Source: Bathynomus jamesi | Taxonomy: Eukaryota; Arthropoda; Malacostraca; Isopoda; Cirolanidae | Assembly (NCBI GenBank): GCA_023014485.1 | Contig: JAJOZX010002707.1 | Span: 496,501-560,500 of the forward strand | Length of the DNA stretch: 64,000 bases | Direction of reading: 5' to 3' | Shown here: positions 56,168 to 64,000 of the stretch, piece after piece | How positions within the stretch are numbered: the stretch's first letter is position 1 | Layout of the letters: every line of letters begins with the position of its first letter | Translations under genes and position numbers: made by a program | The notes under the pieces: generated by a model | What the model saw: the letters and a program-made list of their open reading frames with translations, nothing else | What the model was told of the DNA's origin: nothing | Databases searched by the model: none

Positions 56168-56579
56168 CAGTGGTTCCCAACCTTTTTGGTATGGTTACCC
56201 AAAACTCGTTTCTAATCCAACTCCATTACCCCAGTCATTAGATATTTTGGATCACCTGAAGATCAGGGCCCCCAGCCTTCGTTAGTTAGCCTTATAAGGC
56301 TAACTAACGAAATATTACGACTTAACCTAACCAATCGTCAAGGGCGTACAGTTGATCTAACGATTGGTTAGGTTAAGTCGTGATATTTTGGTTGGTTAGC
56401 CTTATAAGGCTAACTAACGAAGGATGGGGGCCCTGATCTTCAGGTGATCCGATATTTTTTTTTAACTTCTGGATTATCACAATATTATTCTTTATAACTT
56501 CTGGGTCGCGTGTCATTATCCCACAAAATAGTTGTCATTACCCCAGTGGAGTAATTTACCCCTAGGTTGGAAACCACTG
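56168..56579. mobile_element. hAT MITE carrying a foldback element
   Basis: TIRs CAGTGGTTCCCAACCTTTTT and, inverted, CAGTGGTTTCCAACCTAGGG. Perfect TSD gtctagac at 56160-56167 and 56580-56587. About 210 bp without its insert. No coding. Confidence 0.95.
56249..56450. mobile_element. 202-bp foldback element, second copy
   Basis: Begins GGATCACCTGAAGATCAGGG and ends with its complement. Perfect 8-bp TSD gatatttt at 56241-56248 and 56451-56458. Core matches 8182-8384; only the outer ~25 bp differ (CACCTGAAGATCAGGGCC against CAAGTAAAGATAAGCACC). Confidence 0.92.
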
Positions 56580-56638
56580 GTCTAGACTCTAGATTCTAGA
56601 AGACATAGGGCTGGACTAATGAATAGCGTGAACAACTA

Positions 56639-56729
56639 CAGAATGGCCACGTAGTCCCTTTGCATGAAAACAAGGGCAACATACAGATATGCTGCAATTT
56701 CACTGCAAAGGGACTTTATGGCCACTCTG
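56639..56729. mobile_element. 91-bp mariner-type MITE
   Basis: CAGAATGGCCACGTAGTCCC ... GGGACTTTATGGCCACTCTG, flanked by TA on both sides. Confidence 0.88.
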
Positions 56730-57042
56730 TACAGATAGGGTTACTCTGGACTCTACCAGTCGTGAATTAAATTTCAAAATCTTCTACTTTCATTTTTAAA
56801 AATAAATTTATTTTGAAAATTATTCTTAGTTTGGTTCAAATTAATTATTTATATATTTTATATCAGTTGATAATTCACTTGCTAAATTAACCTAATTTAA
56901 CCTTTCCATATTTATGTTCTTAACTTTCACACTCATGAAATATGTTCAATTTAACTTCATCATATTTCGATTGAATATAATTTAGAATCATTTAAAAGGA
57001 TTTAAGTTAAAATTAATCTTAGCAAATAACCTTTAAAATCTA

Positions 57043-57140
57043 CAGAATGGCCACAAAGTCCCTTTGCAGTGAAATTACAGCATTATCTGTATGTTGTCCT
57101 TGTTTTTCCTGCACTGCAGCGGGACTTTGTGGCCACCCTG
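57043..57140. mobile_element. 98-bp mariner-type MITE, inverted relative
   Basis: CAGAATGGCCACAAAGTCCC ... GGGACTTTGTGGCCACCCTG, TA on both sides. The interior (TGTATGTTG-cCTTG) is inverted relative to 56639-56729. Confidence 0.88.
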
Positions 57141-57539
57141 TACTAATCTTTTATTTATTGATTATCATTATTTTTTTTTTATATATAATTAACCATCTGT
57201 CACTTATTCATACTTGTTTGTCGTGAATTATTTTCTTTCGAAGCTGGTTTGGGGAAATGATAAGTTGACATTAAACCGGATAACAATAAACATTTCAAAA
57301 CTCCTTTAATTAATACTCGTTTAAATGTAAAAAATTTAAACTCTTGTAATAAAATTTAACTCTTTAATAATTAATTAATCAAATTAAACATTAGCAAATG
57401 TCATAAAACAATTCTAGTTAATGTCAAAATAATTCCCCATACTATATACAGTATATATATATTTATTTTTTCTTAAATTCGCATAAAAATAATTACATAG
57501 ACATTCTGAGTCAACTCCACAAATTCAATTCAACATATA

Positions 57540-57612
57540 CAGGGTGATCCAAAAGTCTGCCTCATGAGGGTATTGCTCATGGGGTAAAATGAGGCAGGAC
57601 TTCTGGACCACC

Positions 57613-57615
<3 letters not shown>
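57540..57615. mobile_element. 76-bp palindromic mariner-type MITE
   Basis: CAGGGTGATCCAAAAGTCTG CCTCAT ... ATGAGGCAGGACTTCTGGAC CACCCTG with TA flanks. Confidence 0.88.
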
Positions 57616-57660
<45 letters not shown>

Positions 57661-57666
<6 letters not shown>

Positions 57667-57705
57667 ATGAATATGAAAAAGAAAATGAAAAAGGTTTATT
57701 ATTTA
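57661..57705 (-). mobile_element. LINE-A-like 3' tail
   Basis: Minus strand: AATAATAAACCTTTTTCATT TTC..., the same polyadenylation signal and hexamer tail as LINE-A. The rest is absent. Confidence 0.55.
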
Positions 57706-57710
57706 ATATA

Positions 57711-57932
57711 CAGGGTGGCCCATAAATCCCAATCGGTTATAATTAAAGCGAAAATCTATCTAGCGGAGTTTACAGTGACGTAATCGATTACTAAGGAAAA
57801 AATATTTGTCGAGATGTTTATATTTTGCGCTTCGAATAAATAATCAATAAATATTTCTAAATTATTAAAAAACTTTTGTATGATTTTTTGTATTTTCGCT
57901 TTAATAACCGATTTGGACTTATGGGTTGCCCT
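57711..57932. mobile_element. mariner-type MITE
   Basis: CAGGGTGGCCCATAAATCCC AATCGGTTATAATTAAAGCG against the inverted end AGGGCAACCCATAAGTCCAA ATCGGTTATTAAAGCG. TA on the left. Confidence 0.8.
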
Positions 57933-57939
57933 TGAAATA

Positions 57940-58281
57940 CAGGAATATCTCGAAATTCGTCGTTAATTCGTTCCGAAATAACACGACGAAATACGAAAGG
58001 ACGAAATTCGAGGTAGATTATAACACGTTTCAATGAGAAAACATTTTACTGTATTATGTTATTAAACAGATTAATTAATCAAATTCTACTCGTTTATCGT
58101 CAAAATATAATAATATATTGCGTTGGTAAACAGTTGAATTTCGTCAATTTCGATCGTTTTTTTTTACATTTTTTCTAAAAACGACGAATCTGCGAATATG
58201 GACGATGGATTGCGAAACTATAAGTTGTAAAAAAAGTGCGAAACGATGAAATTCGAAACGACGAATTTCGAGGTATTCCTG
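57940..58281. mobile_element. TA-flanked MITE (pogo/mariner type)
   Basis: CAGGAATATCTCGAAATTCG TCG and inverted CAGGAATACCTCGAAATTCG TCG, each followed by further CGAAA/ACGAA words. TA at 57938-57939 and 58282-58283. Non-coding. Confidence 0.85.
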
Positions 58282-58404
58282 TATATTGAAAATGGTTAAT
58301 AATTACCTATCAAATAACCACCGCACTTCCTCCAAATGTGAATTTACACGATAAATTTCAACGTTAAATTAACTTATGCAGTGTATGGAATGGAATTCAT
58401 GTAA

Positions 58405-58459
<55 letters not shown>

Positions 58460-59590
58460 CCCTAAAATCCACTCCAGGCTAGCCCAAGAAGGAACTAGAA
58501 AAGTTAGAGATAGCAATGAAAAAAGAATACTGAAAAATTATACCATGCTTACACTTATAAACGTGTAAAGCTTTCACACAGGAAAAGGAGTAATAGTAAA
58601 GTATAGAACAGACAAGGTTCTCTCCCTCCACCACCAGCCACTAACTACTACTGACAGAAAATAGTGATGAAAGAAGATTTATGAAAAGAATAGTTTCAGA
58701 GTTCATTCACACCATGCGTACGCCTATCTCGTGTACTCAGTTACGCATTAGAAGACAGCGGAAAATAAGGGATAGCATGAATACTAAACTACTAATCTAA
58801 TCTAAGCCATGCATTTTTTTTTACAGCTTTTTTTTATTTATTTATTATATAGCCTACAAGAAGTCATCATTTTGTCGTTGCAGCACTTCTCCGTAGCCTG
58901 CCAAAGCCACCGTACTGAAGGTTTATCATATATTGCATCCGATTACCCAAATAATACTATGCATTCCTATAAAACATTTATCTAATTTATTAACAAGGTA
59001 GACGAGTGTCTGAGCGTGTGTCTGTAATTGGATGTCTGTCAGGTATGTATCTGCTAACTCTTTGAATGTCGCCATTTCAATTTGGGTCTCCCGCCGTGAA
59101 AGGTGTTTATACAGCAAGTGATATATTGAGTTGTTCATACTTCGCGGTGTTGTGGCACCACAAGAGCAGAACAAATCTCTTTCTGGCGAGGAATAACAGT
59201 GGGTGTCCATGTATCTATCCCCGTGTATTTGTTTTTTATGGAGAATAAAAGCATTTCGTTGGTGATCACCCGTTGTTGCTACGGCGAATTCAAGAGTCTC
59301 CCACGAGGCAAGTGATCAAAAATGAGTTGCTTGATGGTTGATCATGGTCTGTGGGGTACAAAACAATCAGAGGAATCTCTCTAAAGTTGGAGGAGGACTA
59401 AGTGTAGGACGAATTTTTTAAACAAGCATAAAGGAGCACTAGTCCAGAGGGTAGACCCACAATTTAAGAATTCCCCATGCATAATGAGGAATAATAATGT
59501 ATAATATGCATAATTTTTCTTTGGGAAATTTGCTATACAATATCAAAACTAAAGTTTCACTATAATTAAGTAGCTACCCTGGAGATGAGT
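58282..59590. other. unassigned DNA
   Basis: (GA)n at 58410-58460. The 94-codon minus-strand frame at 58926-59210 has no recognisable motif and no supporting splice context, so I do not call it a gene. Confidence 0.5.
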
Positions 59591-59740
59591 ATGACTATTT
59601 GGAGATTTTAACTCCCAAAAACTCTCATCAAGCTTCCCATCATCTGGGAACTCTCACTGCTCTGGGAGTAGCACCTCCTACTGCATTTATTACAAAAGGG
59701 AACATCACTACTTCTATATAAAACTGGGGCATTCCGTGCC
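59591..59740 (+). repeat. ~205-bp tandem-repeat unit, outlying copy
   Basis: TTTGGAGATTTTAACTCCCA ... CTGCTCTGGGAGTAGCACCT CCTACTGCATTTATTACAAA, matching the array at 61465-62020. Confidence 0.6.
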
Positions 59741-60632
59741 AAATCAAACAAAATAAACAACTCTTGTTGCACTTCTATTTTTTATTTCAACCAAATTTTG
59801 GCCAATTATTGCACTGATCATTTCAACAACACCTGTGAATATGATAATAAAAACCCACGAAAAAGTTAAGGTTTTTGCAACACCTGTGAAATTATAGTTT
59901 GAGTGCTAGAGTTTTGGCAGTTCAAAGTTTTGCATATTTTATCATATTCGTTAATTTTTTGGCGTTTCGTGAATAACCTATGGGAGTGTGAACCTCAGTA
60001 ATTTGTGAAGTTGTTAAGCTAAACCTCTGAAATTCTGCATGTTAAATCTCTTCTACTTGTGGATAATACTAAAATAGACCATTTTTATTTTTATCTATTA
60101 GTTCCTCCACAAGAAGTCATTGAAATTAGGTATTGTCTGTGCAAATATTTAACTTGCGAGACTTTTTAACTGATTTTGTTGATAAAATATCAACAAAATC
60201 GGTTAAAAAGCCAAGGATTCCTATAACACTCAATAGCCCTCCTATAAGTGTATCCCCCCCCAAAAAAAGACCTCTATCTTGGTAATTTTATGATATATTG
60301 AGTGTGAAAGTTGGCAAATAGTGAAAAGTCCCCTATATTTGATAGCCTGTTACACAATGTGGCCATGGGTCTAGGATTTCACTTTTTTCTTCTGATCAGC
60401 AGATTTATTCAGGCTTTTAGGAAACTTTTTATTTGGATAGCTTATTCAAATGCTATAATGTTAAAAAATTCTTTTTTTATGAAAGTATTTAGCATTTTTC
60501 GCTATTTAACAAAATACGTAATAGTACAAAGTTCTGGGTGTGTATAAACTTTTTCAGCTATTGCTATCCTAATGAGAGAGTCTTATGAATAAGAATATAA
60601 ACAATTAGAAATGTTCACAGTGTTTCATCTAG

Positions 60633-60714
<82 letters not shown>

Positions 60715-61464
60715 TTTGAAGTTGCGATAAATATATATAATATATAAGTGCAGTATTGAACTGCCAGCTTTTGATGTGAAAAAATCAATGTATTTGACAC
60801 ATAGATGTATGAATCAAATCACACCCATATATTAAGATGTGACCTCAGAAAGAATTATTTTGAAATAAAATCTCTTCAATCTCCTTCGATCAATTTGGTA
60901 CCCCTTCCAAATGCTTTATTTTTTATATTTTTTTTAATTTCTAAAAGCAAAAAAAGTACATACTTTTTTAAATTATAAAAATATGAACACCACCCTTGTA
61001 AATACCTGGCAACTTACCTTTCAATTTTATTTTTAGAAACTATGTATAAATATAATATTCCCTTCGTATACTCAATTAAATTATGCTTTCCAGCTTTACA
61101 TATCCATTTATTAATGGTTGTAAGCATTTGTAGACACAAAGTTAATGTGCTTGTAAACCTTTTGCGTAGTATTCACATTCACGATCTTCCTCTCTCTATA
61201 TGACTGATTCAGGCAATACTTTGAACGGATGGATTAGATAACGTCAATCAAATTAGTTCCAATATTTACTACCAGAAATCTGGTCTTTAACAACATTTTA
61301 GTAAACGCTAAAAATTCGCTTGCTGGTGCTTAAAGGGTTAACCTAAGTATTTTTAATTCCAGTGTATGTAATTATATTTATATATAATTAAACATTATTT
61401 TGGCGCAATTTTAACATATGTAAAGGTCCGCCTCCCCCTTTCGAAAATCCTAGATCCGCTACTG
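59741..61464. mobile_element. AT-rich insert ending in a hAT-type terminus
   Basis: Ends CTAGATCCGCTACTG at 61464 (inverse of CAGTAGCGGATCTAG, a hAT-like end). The left end is not identified. The interior is non-coding with a long (TA)n array at 60638-60711. It may have split the tandem array. Confidence 0.4.
60638..60711. repeat. (TA)n array
   Basis: About 36 TA units. Confidence 0.95.
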
Positions 61465-62020
61465 ACTCCCAGTGCTCTGAAACCAGACCCGACCAGCGCC
61501 TCCTACTACATTTATTACAAAGGAACACTACCACTACTACTACTACTCTATCTTAACTGGTCCTCCCTCAAGCAGCACCCTTTTAATAGTAATAAAAAGA
61601 AAGGAAGGAGCAAAATAAGAAAGAAAAATAAGAGGATAGAGGAATGGCTTCCCAAAATAGTTTAATTAGCTATTCGGAGGGTTTGACTTCCAAAAATTCC
61701 CATCTATTAGAAACACATAAATAAAAATAAAAAAGTAAAAAAAATTCCCATTTGAGAACGCCAAGTACTCTGATACCAGACCCGACCAGAGCCTCCTACT
61801 ACATTTATAATCAAAAGGGAATATCACCATTCCCGACTCCACCCTAACCAACTCTCCTTATAACCCACCTCTGTAGGCTTATTCGGAGGTTTTGACTCCC
61901 GAGCGTTCTCACAATGACAACACCCAGTACTCTGTAACCAGACCAGACCAGCGCCTCCTATCACATTTACATCTTTTAAGGGAACTCACTGCTTCTATCT
62001 CAGTAACCTATACTAGCTAA
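61465..62020 (+). repeat. tandem repeat, unit ~205 bp, three copies
   Basis: Each unit contains CAGACC(C)GACCAGCGCCTC CTA, CATTTA, AAGGGAA-TCAC, and begins TATTCGGAGGTTTTGACTCC. Units start near 61465 (incomplete), 61673 and 61880. Divergence is substantial. Confidence 0.75.
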
Positions 62021-62345
62021 ATATCACATCCCCAATTTACCCTCCCTTTAATGCAAATTGATGCTACTAAAATACTTATCTAACCTATTCTTAAACGTAT
62101 GAACTGAAGTGCTTAAGAGAGAACAATAGAACGAACTTCAAATATTTATAATTTATATCAGATTCAGCTTCAGCTGGGCAAATATAAGCGATTACGTATC
62201 AGTCTTAGTTCATGGCGTAAGAAACTATACAGATTTCCTCCTTCAGAAGACAAAAATATGTATTTAACGAATAAACATTCACTTACGGGCATATTAAAAT
62301 AAAATTATTTAGATCTGCAAATATTAAGTGAACTCTGAAGACAGA
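62021..62345. other. no gene seen
   Basis: AT-rich, unassigned. Confidence 0.5.
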
Positions 62346-62348
62346 TAA

Positions 62349-63388
62349 CACTGCCCAACAAAAAAAAAGGTTTTGCTGCTGATTTAATTCTAAGACCTGT
62401 TTCTGGATAATATTGATGTGCTGATTTCAAAAATCACCTTAGATTTTGTCCATCACATCAGGTTTTCGTGCAATGCAATATGCCTATTTTGGGTGATCCA
62501 TGAAGGGCGCTTATCAAAATTGATGATTTTTGAGACCTGTTAACAGCTGTTTTGCTGTTAAAATTTTATCTGTGGAATACGCAAATCTGTGCATTAAATC
62601 TAAAGGTCATGTACAACATGTACGCAGTTCAGTAACTCAATGACCGAAACGGAGGCAAGAGCTTGGAATGCTTTTGTGGCAGTAGTTAAGAACTTCCTAG
62701 GAAACAAAAAGTCTGAAAATTATAAAGATCTTGTAAAGGATTTACTTGTAAACTTTCAGCAGTTGGGTTGCAACATGAGCATTAAAGTTCACTATCTCAA
62801 CAGTCATCTGGATAAATTTCCAGAAAATCTTGGTGATGTTAGTGAAGAGCAAGGTGAAAGGTTCCACCAAGATATCAAAGTGAAGGAAGAACGATATCAA
62901 GGAAGATGGGATACCCATATGATGGCTGACTACTACTGCTGGAGCCTGCAAAGAGATTGTCTTGACATCTCTCATTCTAGGAAGTCCTATAAGAGAAAAT
63001 TTATCAGCACTGAAAAGTAAGAAAACAAGAAAAAGACAATGTTAAGAAAACTGGTCCCGTGCTTGCTTTAATATGGATTCATTTTTTGCTTATTTAAACA
63101 CTTTTAATCACTTTATGTGTCAATATTACCATTGTATATTAAAGTTCACTCCCTGCACAATTGTTTACTTTTCCATGCTGATTCTGAGTATGTAAAAACT
63201 TATTTTTTGAAAAGAAAAAAAATTGGGCATAACCCTGCCAAAATGCGATATCTCCAAAATATCCGTATTTGATTGCTCGAAAACCTGACGTGATAGGCAA
63301 AAACTAAGGTGGTTTTTGAAATCAGCACACCAAAGTTACCTAAAAACAGGTGTTAGAATTAAATCAGCAAAATTGGTGTTGGGCAGTG
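62349..63388 (+). mobile_element. CACTG-ended DNA transposon (possibly CMC/Chapaev-like)
   Basis: TIRs CACTGCCCAACA... with ~130 bp of inverted similarity (TTTTGCTGCTGATTTAATTC / TTTTGCTGATTTAATTCTAA, GTGCTGATTTCAAAAATCAC). 3-bp TSD taa at 62346-62348 and 63389-63391. The CACTG terminus with 3-bp TSD points to the CACTA/Mirage/Chapaev group, but the assignment is tentative. One protein remnant inside. Confidence 0.75.
62640..63020 (+). pseudogene. C-terminal domain of a DNA-transposon protein
   Basis: 126 open codons. TETEARAWNAFVAVVKNFLG, NKKSENYKDLVKDLLVNFQQ LGCNMSIKVHYLNSHLDKFP, ENLGDVSEEQGERFHQDIKV, YQGRWDTHMMADYYCWSLQR. The SIK-HYLNSHLD-FPENLG--SEEQGERFHQDI block is a recurrent motif in arthropod transposon-derived proteins; my memory of the family is not precise enough to name it. 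The acidic and His residues in the block could belong to a catalytic domain. The ATG at 62640 lacks any upstream domain, so the protein is N-terminally truncated by internal deletion of the element. Confidence 0.6.
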
Positions 63389-63673
63389 TAATTATTAGCC
63401 ACTTCTAATTATTTAGTTTATTATTAACAACACCGCGAGCATCGTAAAGGGTTCGGGATTCGCGATGTTTAACGAAGGCTGTAGAGGTTATCCGTACATT
63501 GTCTCGTCCGTGGGTTGGTGTATGACAATACACCCACACTCAGGTTGGTAACGTGACCAATGATCTTTTACTATAAGTTTAACTTTGTTTTTGCACTACT
63601 AAACCACAACTAAGTAAATTAACGTTTTTTTTTATCGAACCGTGTATTAAACTCCTGAATTTATAACCTTAAT
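63389..63673. other. no gene seen
   Basis: No supported feature. Confidence 0.5.
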
Positions 63674-64000
63674 CAGGGGCGGATCCAGACCGATCTGACC
63701 GATGTACATGCATCAGTCAGAAAAATATGTGCTCCGTTTGCATATGTCAAATGATTGACCTGTCGGTATCCTTACCTCAATGTCCCTCAAACCCACGTCG
63801 CGCTGTTTTCAGAGTCAGCGCTTCTATGCTGATTACGCTACCAAGAAAAGCAAAAAAGGTTCGTTCAAGTGAGTCCAATATTTACGCTGTTTGACCATGC
63901 TCCATTCAACTCCCTCGCCTTTAGAGAGTATATGAATACGTTTTAAGTCCTCTAACCGCACCTGAATAAAACTGAAATAGAAAAGGGGTTCTGGATGACG
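63674..64000 (+). mobile_element. left end of a hAT element, cut by the window edge
   Basis: CAGGGGCGGATCCAGACCGA at 63674 is a typical hAT left terminus. The right end would lie beyond 64000. 63800-63830 is GC-richer; no protein seen. Confidence 0.5.

Noticed and set aside
58926..59210. 94-codon minus-strand frame as a host gene
   Set aside because: No recognisable domain, splice sites or promoter context, and its composition is not distinct from its neighbours.

Overview
The window looks like a repeat-dense, gene-free stretch of a large arthropod genome. A malacostracan crustacean is my best guess, from the mix of DD41D (rosa-type) mariners, Penelope-like remnants, several jockey/CR1-type LINEs, very abundant (TA)n/(GA)n/(CA)n microsatellites and degenerate TTAGG-like blocks. 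Species cannot be fixed from sequence alone. I found no convincing host exon, rRNA or functional tRNA gene. Nearly every supported coding stretch is a transposable-element (TE) fragment, and the long Ile-Tyr or Cys-Val reading frames are translations of microsatellites.

Layout. 1-7 kb: a small hAT MITE, a hammerhead-ribozyme-like motif, then a three-level nest in which a Penelope-like RT is split by LINE-A, itself split by a hAT element. 8-12.1 kb: a 203-bp foldback element with a perfect 8-bp target duplication (TSD) and a hAT with a transposase remnant. 12-17.5 kb: old non-coding DNA, tRNA-derived SINE pieces, an inverted ancient duplication and a hAT with subterminal GCGATT arrays. 17.5-24 kb: mariner remnants, LINE-B, a LINE-C 3' end, an inverted SINE pair and a DD41D mariner with complete ends. 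25.3-28.3 kb: two long DD41D mariners on the minus strand, one with a single nonsense codon in an otherwise open transposase. 29-34 kb: 3' ends of LINE-A, LINE-C, LINE-D and LINE-E, with a pogo-like element inside LINE-E. 36.7-42.7 kb: mariner copies, LINE-F split by a hAT, a 405-bp palindrome, a DD34D mariner and another DD41D element. 43.3-49 kb: the longest LINE (LINE-E, endonuclease plus RT) and the 5' half of LINE-C. 49.5-58.3 kb: two hATs with perfect 8-bp TSDs, LINE-G interrupted by a Helitron, twin MITEs and a hammerhead-like core in a long hairpin. 58.3-64 kb: sparse DNA with a ~205-bp tandem repeat, a CACTG-ended element with a 3-bp TSD, and the left end of another hAT.

The elements do not form a pathway. 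What links them is insertion history: LINEs carry hATs, Helitrons or pogo elements, and most mariner-type elements lie in or beside (TA)n tracts. LINE-A to LINE-G are labels local to this annotation. The most interesting non-protein signal is a set of hairpins matching the hammerhead core CUGANGA...GAAA, several with a complementary stem I, in a window that also contains Penelope-like RT pieces; this retroelement group is known to carry such ribozymes.
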